From assembly GCF_914767665.1 (NCBI RefSeq), contig NC_059502.1, positions 56,030,031-56,094,030 on the forward strand: a stretch of 64,000 bases of DNA. The letters run 5' to 3'. Shown here in pieces: positions 1 to 10,859 of the stretch (its first letter is position 1; every line of letters begins with the position of its first letter). The stretch is from Harmonia axyridis (lineage: Eukaryota > Arthropoda > Insecta > Coleoptera > Coccinellidae). The position numbers and the translations under genes were made by a program. Below the pieces are notes generated by a model. That model did no database searches, was not told the DNA's origin, and saw nothing but the letters and a program-made list of their open reading frames with translations.

Positions 1-239
1 CCTTCACCAATGTCTCACCTAAATTTTCCTCAAATTATTTAAGAAAAATTTTAATCAACAAACTGGATAAAGAATAGAACAAAAACAGCAAATAAATTGA
101 AAATATTTGATCTTGAAATCAATGAATCAAAAATGAAATATTTTCAGTTCAGCAGATATTGTTCAAAATGATATGTATTTTAATACATTTTTGAGCACGT
201 TGATATGATATAGTTGTTTCACAGATTTCGCTATCTAAT
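1..239. other. Unassigned AT-rich DNA
   Basis: No open frame of note, no terminal repeats and no similarity to other parts of the window that I could see. Confidence 0.5.
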
Positions 240-261
240 TCGGTTGAATCGGTTGTACTTC

Positions 262-868
262 TTTCATGAGGGAATGTTTATTGGTCACCCTGGATGACGG
301 TGGCAAGCTGAGTTTTAGAATGTTGATTATGAATTAATTCGTTGTGGTTGCAAAAAAAAATGATATTGACGTACAGAGTGATCCATTATTCACGAAAATA
401 GAAAAAGTCTGAAATTTTGTTGGTCCGGATCTGATTCATTCGATTTCAGAAATAATGAAGGAAAGCGATAGTAAAGGGCGACAAAACTTCAAAAATTGAA
501 ATTATTCGGTGGATTTGTTGAAGAGTTATTGAACTAAAAATATTTCACTCATAAGGGAATGTTTATTGATCACCCTGTATGACCGTGCCAAGCAGAGATT
601 TAAAATTTTTATAATGAATTGATTCTTTGTGGTTCCGAAAACGGAAAAAAATCATAATGTTTACGTACAGGGTGATCCAATATTCACGAAAAATGTAAAA
701 ATCTGAAATTTTCCTAGTCCGGATCTGATTTACTAGAATTCAGAAAGATTGAAGGAAGGCGATAGGAAAGGGTGACAAAACTTCAGGATTTGAAATTATT
801 CGGTTGATTAGTTAATGAGTTATCGAACTGTAAAATTTCACTCATAAGATGAACATCACCCTGTATAT
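262..868. repeat. Tandem repeat, about 285-bp period, with CACCCTG/CAGGGTG borders
   Basis: Two diverged units lie head to tail. The phrase GGGAATGTTTATTG occurs at 270 and again at 555, giving a period of 285 bp, and a third unit begins with CTCATAAG at 841 before breaking off near 868. Each unit contains a CACCCTG-type border (287, 571, 857) and an inverted ACAGAGTG or ACAGGGTG border (374, 665). The borders match the ends of several non-autonomous elements elsewhere in the window, so this looks like a transposon-derived sequence that became tandemly duplicated. No coding capacity is visible. Confidence 0.75.
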
Positions 869-1027
869 CCCCAACGCAGGCACTCAGGCGATTGAAATAT
901 CTTGATACGGGTCCTCCATGATGACCTTAATTTATGGTATTCGTTTGTCGCATTCTTCCCCGGACACCCTGTATAATATGGTAAAAGAGCGCGAGTGTCT
1001 TAATGAATAGGCTACAACTACAGGGTG
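869..1027. repeat. Fragment with further CACCCTG and CAGGGTG borders
   Basis: CACCCTGTA occurs near 965 and ACAGGGTG near 1020, continuing the cluster of borders seen just upstream. The interior resembles nothing else here. It is probably a broken non-autonomous element. Confidence 0.45.
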
Positions 1028-2387
1028 CAGCCTTTAGGATTCGATACTTGCCACTACTCGAAAGCACAGATATCTTTTCGGAGGAAATTAGACACTGCTG
1101 ATGTTACTTCCGGAAAAAGCTTCAGAGAATAAAGTCCGGATAAGATAACTGAAGGATAGTTGAGGTCCCCCCAATTGTCCGCAGTATCGATCCGCCTCTC
1201 CTCAAAGTTTCCCTACGTATTTCCATATGTAATGGTGATAACCACATTAAGTATTCCCTTCGCGGAGATGCCTTAATTTCGACCAACAACCCCGTCGCCC
1301 AAAAACCCAAAAGCAAACAGAGCTCTGGCTATACGCACGTCCATTTCTGTAGCAAATGAAATGTCTGCGTCCGGCCAACTATATAATGGCTAATTGAGTG
1401 AACACAAACTGATGGCGGAAATAAATTAGGGTGGGTTCATTTCCTCGATGCAGGTTCCGTGTTTAATTTCCTCGTATTCTGATCGATTATGTTTTGAATA
1501 GCGAATATGCATGCTTGTAAAAGGAGCCAATTGACGATGACCGTTAGGTAGGTAAGGCTTTGAAAAGTAAGCGAAGATAAAATCGATAGGGTACCTAGGC
1601 GATGGAAACATTAATGACAACAAATTCGAAAGAGGAAAGCGAAAATTAATTTTTTTTTTCGTTTTTTGGGTTAAACATGGACGATTACTAGAAGTTTGAT
1701 GTTTCTAGGTGCGTTTACAGTATCGATGATATAATATGATAACTATTTTTCTCTATTTCAGAATCGTAATGAGTTCATTAGAGTTCTAAAAACAGTGCTG
1801 TAATGAACTCATTACAGTATTGTTTACAGTTATATTTTTCGTTTTGTGGTTGTCTACACAGATTTCCAAACCAATCAAAATTCAACACACATCAATTGTC
1901 AATATAATATAATTTGGATTAAGTGAAATGATTTGCGAAATTATTCGCAATTTCTCTTTATTCTGTTGGTTTTAAATCGATTTTGGCAGACATAATTCAC
2001 GAATGCAATGCGTATTTATAAATTATTTCAAAATTCAGAACGTACGATTCAAATTCATATTCCGTAATCTGTCAATTTTCGTAACAGTCACACCAACGGC
2101 CAAGATACAATACAAATGTCACTAGGATGTATAATCTGAATTTTTAATTGAATTTCGACAATATTTCACAAAACTTTACTGAAATAGAGAAAATATCGTC
2201 TAGTTCTCGTTGCAGAAGGCAATTCCAACACTCATGCGGTCCAAAACTCGCTCCTTCATCGCTCGTTTTCGAATTTCGCATTCGTGTTGGAATAGGAGCC
2301 CATTCTGCAACTTGTTTTAGAATATACTATATCAACTTAATTTGGTAGACATAGTTTTTTTCATAAAAAAGATAAGATTCGAAGTAA
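1028..2387. other. Unassigned, mostly non-repetitive DNA
   Basis: No recognisable transposon or gene. Short frames here have no codon-level or domain support. The 1320-1640 part is less AT-rich and shows no partner elsewhere in the window, so it may be old single-copy non-coding DNA. Confidence 0.4.
1766..1815. repeat. Perfect 15-bp inverted repeat (hairpin)
   Basis: GTAATGAGTTCATTA at 1766-1780 is the exact reverse complement of 1801-1815, with a 20-base loop. The role is unknown. Confidence 0.6.
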
Positions 2388-2471
2388 CAATAATCTGTAA
2401 TGTTAAGCACATAGCAAATAAAACTTTCAACTTTTGATGAAATTTCTACATTTCTTTCTGCGCACCCAATA

Positions 2472-3398
2472 AAGGGTGTTTTTTTTAGAGCTATAGAACT
2501 TTAAAGTGCAATAAAACAACGATGGATTATTCGATTGATAGAATTTTATTTATCCGCAAGATAATCTTGTGGCATTACATTTTAAATATGATTTCTGGCA
2601 TATGACCGCCACGGCTGGCTCGGATGTAGTCCAATATGGACGTCCAATTTTCGATGACGTTTTCCATCATTTGTGGCCGTATATCGGCAATAACACGGCG
2701 AATGTTGTCTTCCAAATGGTCAAGGGTTTGTGGCTTATCCGCATAGACCAATGACTTCATATAGCCCCACAGAAAGTAGTCTAGCGGTGTTAAATCACAA
2801 GATCTTGGAGGCTAATTCACAGGTCCAAAACGTGAAATTAGGCGGTCACCAAACGTGTCTTTCAATAAATCGATTGTGGCACGAGCTGTGTGATATATTG
2901 CGCCGTCTTGTTGGAACCACAGCTCCTGGACATCATGGTTGTTCAATTATGGAATGAAAAAGTTAGTAATCATGGCTCTATACCGATCACCATTGACTGT
3001 AACGTTCTGACCATCATCGTTTTTGAAGAAGTACTGGCCAATGATTCCACCAGCCCATAAAGCGCACCAAACAGTCAGTTTTTCTGGATGTAACGGTGTT
3101 TCGTCATACACTTGAGGATTAGCTTCATTCCAAATGCGGCAGTTTTTCTTGTTGACGTAGCCATTCAACCAGAAGTGCGCTTCATCGCTAATGGACGTAG
3201 TGCGCGATACGTATTCCGCACAGAACCATTATTTTCGAAATAAAATTGCACTATTTGCAAGCGTTGTTCAGGCGTGAGTCTATTCATGATGAATTGGCAA
3301 ACCAAACTGAGAATAAATCACTTGACAGCTGTTAAATCGGTCGCCATCTCGAACAGTAATGCCAACTTAAAGCTATATACTTCGAAAAAAACAGCCTA
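2472..3398 (-). mobile_element. Mariner-like element, family MLE-1, copy 1 (deleted)
   Basis: The element is bounded by TA at 2470-2471 and 3399-3400. Its transposase-3' end starts AAGGGTGTTTTTTTTAGAGC and its other end reads, on the minus strand, as a degraded version of the same terminus. Minus-strand translation gives pieces of a Tc1/mariner transposase, for example VNKKNCRIWNEANPQVYDET followed by HPEKLTVWCALWAGGIIGQ. The N-terminal half is missing: the N-terminal HTH start (near 3180-3290) is joined directly to the segment just before NGYVNKKN. Compared with copy 2 it lacks about 330 bp internally, and frameshifts break the rest. It cannot encode an active transposase. Confidence 0.9.
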
Positions 3399-3611
3399 TA
3401 TAAGATTATGTCTGAATGAATAAGATTGTTTGTAATGAAAATCTCGTAAAAAAAATGAATTAATTATATACGTATAATAAAAAGTTTTTCTTGGTATAGT
3501 GGGTTATCCATGTGGTGTTCCGGATTTCACAGTCCTGTTTCAATGATATATGTCAAACAGAACTCTCAACCGAAGCGTCAGATGTTCAGTTGAAGGCCAT
3601 TCAACCATATG

Positions 3612-4528
3612 CAGGGCCGTCCTTAGGGGGCTCCAAAATTCAAGGGCTACATTTGAAGCTTGATCAACAAAAATCACATGTGTAGAAATTCAAAGTACCG
3701 AATGAAATTCAAGTCAGGAACGCACACAATTACCAACCCACAAATTTAACTAACGTCAAAAACCATCAAAGGTTTCTGCGTTATACTCATAAATATCCAG
3801 ATGTAGCGTAATTCCTTATAATGCTGTTTTCGAGTTATCAACGCTAAAAAAACACATGCACTCATCAGGCTTGTCGGCGTTCACTTTGCTAAACATTTCC
3901 GAATTTTATTGCCATTTGTGGCGGTTTCTGGATTATTTTCCTTTGAATTCTTCAATCAGAATGTTGATTCCTCAGAATGGAATGCAAAATATACGAGAAT
4001 CGATTCCATTTGAATATTTCCAATTTCTCAAACTAATAAGTTATTTCATTCGTATTATTTATTTTCATAATATAAATAAATAATAAATTAATGAATATTA
4101 TGATATTTTTCAATTTTTAAATGAAATCGTGTTGGAACTGGGTGCATTCAAATTTGAAATAATTGTTCATCCTCATCAACCGATTGTTTTAGTCGATAAC
4201 CTCGAAGAACCTGAAACCGCAGAGCACGTTTATTGCTTATCACATTTCACGTTCCCTAAATCATCTATTCGATTTAAATTTCAATCCATGAAAATAATGT
4301 CACTCGAAATATATTTTTTCCTTCCTAAAATTTTTATAAAAAAAAATTGTACAAAACCCTAAACCTACAACGGTGCCGACTATTTTTGCCGTGGAGACAG
4401 AAACGCAAGAGCGGGCCTTGGACCCTGATTATCCAATATTAATTTTTAGTAATCTGCAGAGTTAGCTTCTGTTGAGTTGGCATATTGGGTACTTGCCTAG
4501 GGCGACAGTTTGGCTAGCGACGTTCCTG
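3612..4528. mobile_element. hAT-type non-autonomous element, copy 1
   Basis: It begins CAGGGCCGTCCTTAGG and ends, in inverted orientation, with GCTAGCGACGTTCCTG. These are divergent forms of the CAGGGCCGTCGCTAG termini seen intact at 47004-47878. The interior aligns by eye with that copy, for example AAGCTTGATCAACAAAAAT near 3658 and CTCATCAGGCTTGTCGGCGTT near 3862 (in parts). At 917 bp it has no transposase. I could not match 8-bp flanks, so the target duplication is lost or the ends are eroded. hAT is assigned from the terminus style and from the better copy's flanks. Confidence 0.75.
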
Positions 4529-4602
4529 CCGCAAGCTATGATTCATGAAATAAAAAGATTTTCATTGATCTATTGATACCTAATACCTACCACATTTAAA
4601 AA

Positions 4603-4735
4603 TCTCTAATGTTGATTACATAGAAAAATAAAACTTCCAATTTCTGATAAAACCAATATACGAGTATGATCATGTTAAAAAACTGAATACATAAGATTGT
4701 TTGTAATAAAAATGTCGTGAAAAACATTCGAAGAG
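4603..4735. repeat. Paralogue of the sequence flanking MLE-1 copy 1
   Basis: The stretch around 4605-4655 resembles 2398-2448, and 4690-4730 resembles 3410-3450 (shared phrase ATAAGATTGTTTGTAAT). In the first locus the two halves are separated by the MLE-1 element, while here they are close together. This is consistent with an unoccupied copy of a duplicated sequence, although divergence is substantial. Confidence 0.45.
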
Positions 4736-4940
4736 TCCATATTTCATCGAAATCCACGCTCAAGCAAAAATGGTGTTAATGTAAGTGAAAGTGTTGAAGA
4801 AGATCCAAATTTTTTCATTCCTCGGCGCACATAATATTTGGGCCCCTCTCAAGGCACGCTATAGATTATTTTGAATCGGAATTTGCATCTCCATCTTTAT
4901 TTGACTGACATCTTAGCTGACTAAAGTCAACTGACTATAT

Positions 4941-5575
4941 AATGCGTAGAACATATGCTGTTCGGTTGGTTGAGCAAAAACGGTAGGATGAAGATTTCCT
5001 GCATCGAATTTTCTTCAGCGGTGGAGCATATTATTCACTCGGTGGCTATGTATATAAGCAAAATTGTCTCATATGGGGCAGTGAAAAGCCTCATGTTACT
5101 GCTGAGAGACCATTACATCCATAAAAAGTCATTGTATTATGTGCACTTTGGTCCGGTGGAGTGATTGGCCAGTATTTATCTGAAAATAAAGTGTCAGGTT
5201 TGACCTGAAATAAATGATATGTATATGGAAGAGATTTGGTTACAACAAGATGATGCAGCAAGTCACACAACATTATCCGTTTCAGCTTTGTTGCAAGAAA
5301 TAATCCCAGTACGCGTTATTTTTGAATTAATGTGAATTGGCCACCAAGCTCTTGTGATTTATCGCCTTTTGATTTTTTCTTGTGGGGTTATGCGAAAACT
5401 CGTTTTTATAACAATAATCCTAAGATTATTGATGATCTGAAATTCAGCATCTGCCAAGTTATTGATGTTTCATTGCCTGAAATGGCAAGTCATCGAAAAT
5501 TACCTCACAAGGATCGAGTGCTGTAAGAGATCCCTCGGTTGACATTCAAATGATGTTGTATTCCACAAGACATAG
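4941..5575 (+). pseudogene. Mariner-like element, family MLE-2, copy 1 (fossil)
   Basis: Plus-strand translation in shifting frames gives a transposase core: GGYV and NCLIWG near 5041-5085, then RPLHP and VTVLCALWSGGVIGQY near 5106-5180, WLQQDDAASHT near 5237-5270, and WPPSSCDLSPFDFFLWGYAK at 5338-5397. The order and motifs match MLE-1 (QQDDATCHT, WPPRSCDLTPLDYFLWG), so it is a related family. The second catalytic Asp (in QQDDA) and third (in CDLSP) are recognisable. Stops and frameshifts occur throughout, and no terminal repeats are evident. Confidence 0.8.
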
Positions 5576-5639
5576 AAAGGTCCTAGCATCATATTAATGA
5601 ACATTTTATCGTTATTCTAAATGAAAGTGTGTTTTATTC

Positions 5640-5966
5640 ACGTTTACTTTCGAAACCACAAAGTGGGTTCTCGGAAATTAGGGCGGAACCACCCCGGGCT
5701 CTCAAACCCGTAGCATAATATTAACGACGGAATTTTTTCTACTACTAAAATCTGAGCTAGGAGTAAAAAACGGACCATTGTGTACAATTTTCATCGTTTT
5801 TCTTAGTCGTTCCAGTTCTAATTAAAAGCACGTTAGGCAACCCTTAATGGAATACCCTTCGAAAGCGCCTCTCGACGAACGTTAACAGTCCACAGTTTAC
5901 ATCCTGATTGTATTCCCTTTAATTAAAGAGACCAGATGCGACGACGGCGATCGTTAGTTATGCACA
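5640..5966. other. Unassigned single-copy-looking DNA
   Basis: Mixed base composition with no frame, terminal repeats or partner elsewhere in the window. It may be non-coding host sequence. Confidence 0.4.
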
Positions 5967-6300
5967 ATATGGCGTCCTATATGTAGAAAAAAATGAAAAT
6001 TCATTATTGTAAATTATTCATGCGCGTAATTGCCCGGTGTAAAAACACATCCGATAACGCTAGCAGTCCGATTTTTTCCACTCGTCTTTTTGGGTAAAGG
6101 CTGAAAATTGGCGTCGTAAATCAATCCGCCAAAAGCTAATTAAATGTAATACCGTTAGATTTATTCAACATTTTCAAATTGACAAAAGTTATTCTTTGAA
6201 TGTGACCAAAGGAAAAAAAAAACTAACGTGGCCAGTGAATATTTCAATTATCTAATATCTGATAGATAGGCACTAAGTAGGTAGATTTCTGAAGCGGTAG
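5967..6300. repeat. Duplicated segment, left copy
   Basis: Positions 5967-6148 match 10678-10859 over exactly 182 bp with 12 differences and no gaps by my count. The following part, 6148-6290, matches 13533-13690 more loosely (shared phrase TTAGATTTATTCAACATTTT). In the right-hand copy the two halves are separated by about 2.7 kb. This copy is followed at once by a piggyBac insertion. Confidence 0.85.
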
Positions 6301-6339
6301 AAAAGCTATTTTATTTGTTATAGATATTGTTATGGTTAA

Positions 6340-7608
6340 CCCGTAACTGGTAAGGTACCAGACCCAAGCGCATTTATTTTTCTCAATAGCTCAAATCTTT
6401 TTTGATCGATGGCGCTATCTGTCCCTGTACCTTTCAGTCAATGTGTCTTGTGCAATACGGTGTTACACATCTGCCGATATTTTTAGTTAGCACGATTCTG
6501 TTGACAGTGTTTCTCCGCTTGGGGTATGTGAGACCCCACCCTACCAATAGTGTAATTATTTTGTGCTAGAAGTTGTCTGATTTTGAAAGTTGCAATGGCG
6601 AGTTCATCACGAAAACGAAGGAAACAGGTGATCCACAGTTTGAAGAATGGGCACTGAAAAATTTGGATGCCCTGGAAAGTGATTTCCGTCGATGATTTTT
6701 ACCGTCGAGAAAGGGAAGTGTACATGAATGACATTAGCATCGTATGTCTCTAAAGTTGGAAAAGCCAATGTAAATAAGGCAAAGAAGCCAAAAATCATTG
6801 AATTTTTTAACAACATCAAGGGCGGAATTGATACGTTGGATAAAAAATGAACTGTCTACGGGTGCAACAGGCGTTCCAGACGATGGCCAATGACGGTATT
6901 CTATAAAATTCTGGATGTTTCCTCAGTGAATGCTTCCATCATTTTCTCTTCTCTTCCAAATAATTCGCAAGTTTCGAGATATTAATACATTGAATCTCTG
7001 GCCAGGCAACTTGTTCTTCCCCACATGGAAAGAAGAATAGAAAATAAGGGGCTTCCTAGCAGTCTAAAACAGAAATTTCCGGAAGCTGAAGGAACAATAT
7101 CTCATCAATTAGAAAAGACAGTCAGGTGTGCCAAGTGTCCATGCAAGCAAGACAAAAAACAAAGGTATCATGTCAATCATGTGGTGTTTGGCATCTTCCA
7201 GTATGTGGCACCTGTGCGCGAACCGCCTGCTTAGAAGAACGCTTGTAGTTTTCTAGTACATATCACATAAATGTCATTCTATTTGGCCTTTTAGTAATAT
7301 TGGAGAGTATATTTTATGTTAAGAATTTTGGGGAACTCATATCATTATGATATGCATTTTAAAATTTTCTCTTTTTTACATTCTTTATTAGCAATATTTA
7401 TGTTTTTTGAATGAAATTATTGATTATATGAGATTGTTATTTATTTATTCAACACGATCGGTTCAATCATGATTCAGACTTGATTAAGAACCTATTTAGA
7501 ACGCAATAAGTTAATGTGAACACATATATTTTAAGGAACTAAGGTTGGGGTCCGGCTGACCCCATCTTACCAAAGACGTTCCAGAAACTGTACCATAACA
7601 GTTACGGG
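6340..7608 (+). mobile_element. piggyBac-like element (internally deleted)
   Basis: TTAA lies at 6336-6339 and 7609-7612, the superfamily's target duplication. The termini begin CCCGTAACTGGTAAGGTACC on the left and, reversed, CCCGTAACTGTTATGGTAC on the right. The 1269-bp length is about half that of a typical autonomous piggyBac, and the inside holds only a C-terminal transposase remnant plus a possible N-terminal scrap starting MASSSRKRRKQ at 6595. It is non-functional. Confidence 0.9.
6725..7249 (+). pseudogene. piggyBac transposase C-terminal remnant
   Basis: Translation from 6728 reads through KPKIIEFFNNIKGGIDTLDK, the conserved piggyBac block containing the last catalytic Asp (GGID). 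A stop follows at 6848. The frame then continues as VFYKILDVSSVNASIIF and, after more disruption, as LPHMERRIENKGLPSSLKQK (7020-7080). The cysteine-rich C-terminal domain begins RCAKCPCKQDKKQRYH near 7120-7170. A frameshift then moves to a frame reading SCGVWHLPVCGTCARTACLE, which completes the zinc-ribbon pattern and stops near 7247. The N-terminal two thirds, including the first catalytic Asp residues, are absent. In active elements this protein excises and inserts at TTAA. Confidence 0.88.
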
Positions 7609-7652
7609 TTAACATTTAAAAAAACACGAGTTTTTATTATAACTTCCAAATT
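7609..7652. repeat. Duplicated segment fragment ending in CCAAATTGATG
   Basis: The phrase ACACGAGTTTTTATTATAAC followed by TTCCAAATTGATG also occurs at 10645-10677 and, slightly altered, at 13737-13770. It is another part of the interrupted duplicated segment. Confidence 0.7.
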
Positions 7653-7735
7653 GATGAACTTTTGCCTGAATTGGTGAGTCATCGAAAATTACCTCACAAG
7701 GATCGAATGATGTAAGAGATATCTCGGTTGACATT
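7653..7735 (+). pseudogene. MLE-2 3' end fragment
   Basis: About 80 bp matches the downstream end of the MLE-2 fossil at 5460-5550 (shared phrase CATCGAAAATTACCTCACAA). It ends in a diverged stretch of the local duplicated segment. Confidence 0.65.
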
Positions 7736-7869
7736 TGATTTCTGATGATTTTTATAGTTTGATAAGATATTTATACATCCTGGTTTAAATTTTCTGGAGG
7801 GGTTAAAATAGCTATTTTATCTGTTATAGAAATAGTTATGGTTACTTGATAAGCACGTACCAACATATA

Positions 7870-9164
7870 AAAGTTTCAGTCATAAATATCCACCTTGGTT
7901 TAGTTCAGATATAATAAGAAATGTGAAAACAAAAACTAAATTAAGGAGAAAGTGTAAGAAGTTTCGTATAGAATCGGACATTGTTGAGTTTCGTAGATTG
8001 ATAAGATTAATAAAGCAACAGATTAGAACCTCGTATGAGAATTACTTGCAGAATGTTCAATCGATGATATATAGTGATGATAGATTATTTCGAATTGTGC
8101 CGAAGTTGAAGTTGAAGTTCATATTTAAATTGTCCGTATCTAGTGGAGTTTCCTGATCAATGGAAGAAAACCTAAGTATGTCCTGCTCTCAAGTCTGGAT
8201 CCAGATCTATAGTGGAAAATTACAGGCCATTCTCCATTTTGAGTGATTTTTCTAAGTTTTTTGAGATTGTGTTGTATAATAGAATTCTTATTTCTCTACA
8301 GTCTTTCATATCACCCTTTCAACATGGTTTTGTCGGTAAGAGATCAACGATTACAAATCTTGTTGCCTTCTCACAGTTTGTTTCAGAGGTATTGGATAGG
8401 AATGGCCAGGTTGACGTTATCTAAACTGATTTTGCTAAAGCTTTCGACATAGTTCAGCATGATGTTTTGTTGCACGAGTTGAGCAATTATGGATTCGACG
8501 AAGAAGCAATTAGACTTTTGGATTCATATCTGTCCAAACGTGATCATTTTGTCAGTTATAATGGATACAGTTCTGTCGGTTACTTTCCATCATACGGTAT
8601 ACCGCAGGGATCGAATCTCGGACCACTATTATTCATTTTGTTCATTAATGATCTTCTGTTGATTCATTGTGGAAGACTCTGTCATGCTGATGACTTGAAA
8701 ATGCTTTCAAGGAACTTCGACGATTGCGTCAACCTTCAGGTACAGTTGATGTTATTGTTGGTTTGAGCACAAGAAATTGAGATTGAACGTCGACAAATGC
8801 AAAATTATGACTTTCTCCAGAAGAAATGAAATATATTCCTACGATTATGAATGCAATGGTAGAAGACTTGAAGAGCATATTGTTCTCAGGGATTCGAGCG
8901 TTTTGTTTGATACGGAGCTGTCGTTTGTTGAGCACATTTCACGATAGTTTTGGATGCTGCCAAGGTGTATGGGTTCATGATTAGGAATTGTAGGGATTTC
9001 ACCGAGATGAACTGCCTTAAAATCTTGTATAATGCAGGTATTCGTTAAAAGTTAGAATACGCAAGTGTGGTGTGGAGTCCTATATATGAGTGCCATAAGA
9101 GAAAATTTGAGAGTGTTCAAAGAAGATTCATGAAGTTCCTTCTGTTTAAGATGATGTAGTGTAT
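7870..9164 (+). pseudogene. LINE A reverse transcriptase, upstream part
   Basis: The reverse transcriptase motifs appear in order: ENYRPFSILSDFSKFFEIVL (8212-8271), the palm-A region TDFAKAFDIVQHDVLL after an in-frame stop at 8422, GIPQGSNLGPLLFILFINDL (8598-8655) and the palm-C box as CHADDLKM near 8680. The catalytic box is HADD rather than the usual Y/F-x-DD. Downstream thumb and connection sequence (KILYNAGIR, LEYASVVWSPIYECHKRK) continues in broken frames to about 9160. An active protein would prime reverse transcription of its own RNA on nicked genomic DNA. Several stops and shifts mean it is dead. Confidence 0.85.
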
Positions 9165-10180
9165 CAATAACAATAACAATAACAATAATATTTATTAATC
9201 TCAAAAATTATTCACAACATCAAAATCAATGCAAACGAATAAAATAGAGACAAGTCATAAAAGAGCTTATTTTCTACAAAATGAAATAAACTCATCAACT
9301 GAATAAGGTTCACAATCCAAAATAAAATTGTAAATGCGCCTTCTAAACAAGGTTATATCTTCAACAACCTGTAATTGCTTAGGAAGCAAATTAAATAAAC
9401 GCATGGCCATATAAAGTGGTCCCCTTTCAAACCTAGTAGTACTGTGAATAGGAAGAAGGAAAGGATAAACTTGACGAGTATTATTTTTATTGACATATGG
9501 CAAAAAATAGTTTTTCCGTAACTTAAGGAAGATAAATAGGCGATAAATGTAAAGACCAAAGACAGTTTGGATTCCATTAGATCTGAAAACTCCGCGACAG
9601 GACTCACGAAAGCCCAACCTATTCATTATTCTCATCACTCTTTTCTGGATGAGAAAAATTTCATCGGCACCAGACGAACTGCCCCAAAAAATAATTCCAT
9701 ATGCCAGCACAGACTGGAAACTAGCAAAGTAGAGAGCTCTCACCACAGCACTCTCCAACTTGTCCCTCATCATGAAAATCAAGTACGCCGAAGAGTTGAG
9801 AGACTTCCCCAACTTAGACACCTGATGATCCCATCGCAGGTGTTTATCTAGAGCAACTCCCAGAAAATTTACAGAATCCTCCAATTTAATTTGACCGTTA
9901 CTATGACACAAAAAAGGAGGATAGTTCTTCACCGACTGGCTGCCATAAAAGAAAATACCTTGAGTCTTGCTATGATTTAGAATAAGACCACTTTCATTAC
10001 ACCATCTATCAACAGACAAAACCGTATCCATTCCAGCCCTGCTACAGGATTCGACATCACCTGATATAATCAAAAAATTGCTGTCATCAGCATAAAGAAT
10101 CGACTTACAATTAGCAGAGGTCTTAATATAACAAAGGGAATTCACAAAAACAATAAAAAGCAAATCCACCCCAAGGGTGT
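9165..10180 (-). mobile_element. LINE B, 5'-truncated non-LTR retrotransposon nested in LINE A
   Basis: The 3' end, on the minus strand, is a short tandem repeat of TTATTG units (9165-9190), as in LINEs that end in microsatellites. The 5' truncation lies near 10178, within the reverse transcriptase PQG/LGPLLF block. Continuous LINE A coding sequence lies on both sides in the opposite orientation, so B inserted into A. I could not identify a clear target-site duplication. Confidence 0.85.
9267..10178 (-). pseudogene. LINE B reverse transcriptase C-terminal part (open frame, truncated)
   Basis: About 300 codons are open. The frame starts within LGVDLLFIVFVNSL, reaches the catalytic box SILYADDSNFLI intact, then GLILNHSKTQGIFF, NFLGVALDKHLRWDHQVSKL and the thumb/connection region LAYGIIFWGSSSGADEIF, and ends FISFCRK at a stop. 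YADD and the downstream FLGV-type motif place it in the non-LTR reverse transcriptases. The clade is uncertain, and it differs from LINE A. The lack of stops over 0.9 kb means it is younger than its host LINE A. It has no endonuclease or N-terminal part, so it is inactive. The first 20 or so residues of the apparent frame (10181-10244) are antisense LINE A sequence. Confidence 0.88.
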
Positions 10181-10190
10181 GACGGTGCAA

Positions 10191-10440
10191 TTTTGTGTGA
10201 GCGAACTGGATATTTGAGTTTAGAAATGGTAATTGCTTCTTCATCGTTCGTTTTTAATGTGATCCATTATAATGTTGATTGTTCAGAAATATTGTCGAAG
10301 GTCAACTTTAACGTTCCAAGTTTCAACTCAAGAATTGTCTTGGTTTTCAAGCCAGATAGAGCTGGAACGAACATTCTTACAACCTATTACAAAAATTTGT
10401 GAGAACTTCAACTCATTTTGTGATGGCCAAGATATATTCT
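10191..10440 (+). pseudogene. LINE A C-terminal part
   Basis: The frame reads LCERTGYLSLEMVIASSSF and then CSEILSKVNFNVPSFNSR and FKPDRAGTNIL, the usual jockey C-terminal tail, before breaking up. It is the continuation of the reverse transcriptase frame that is cut at 9164. Confidence 0.75.
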
Positions 10441-10630
10441 CCTTATCAAGGGGAAATTTGGTCAAGTCGGCAATTCATTATTATTCAGGGAATGTATCTT
10501 AGATCATGTGAAATTTTTGTTTTTTATTTTTTGTTATCTGTCTTATCTTTCGTTATTTTTTGTAATTTATATTCTCATTGTCCTGTAAATGGGTTTAACT
10601 GTTGGACAATAAAGCTATTATTATTATTAA

Positions 10631-10859
10631 CATTTAAAAAGAAAACACGAGTTTTTATTATAACTTCCAAATTGATGATATGGCGTTCTATATGTGGAAA
10701 AAAATGAAAATTCATTATTGTAAATTATTCATGCGCGTAATTGCGCGGTGTAAAAACACATCCGATAACGCTGGCCGTCCGATTTTTTCTACCCGACTTT
10801 TTCGGTAAACGTTGAAAATTGGCGTCGTAAATCACTCCGCCAAAAGCTAATTAAATGTA
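10631..10859. repeat. Duplicated segment, right copy, first half
   Basis: 10678-10859 is 182 bp and matches 5967-6148 with about 93% identity and no gaps. The preceding 10631-10677 matches 7609-7652. Confidence 0.85.

Larger units (their letters stand above)
7866..10629 (+). mobile_element. Jockey-like non-LTR retrotransposon A, interrupted by LINE B
   Basis: This is a 5'-truncated LINE. Coding-like sequence starts with YPPWFSSDIIRNVKTKTKLR, runs through a reverse transcriptase up to about 9164, is interrupted by an oppositely oriented LINE (9165-10180), and resumes at 10191 with the C-terminal LCERTGYLSLEM and CSEILSKVNFNVPSFNSR. The 3' end near 10613-10629 carries AATAAAG and a short (TTA)n tail, typical of jockey-type 3' ends. 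Jockey clade is inferred from sequence resemblance. Confidence 0.85.

Noticed and set aside
2569..2957. Plus-strand frames inside MLE-1 copy 1 (and equivalents in copies 2-4)
   Set aside because: They are antisense to the transposase remnant and recur only because the element recurs.
10193..10707. Three overlapping plus-strand frames read as genes
   Set aside because: They are the shifted C-terminal and 3' region of LINE A.
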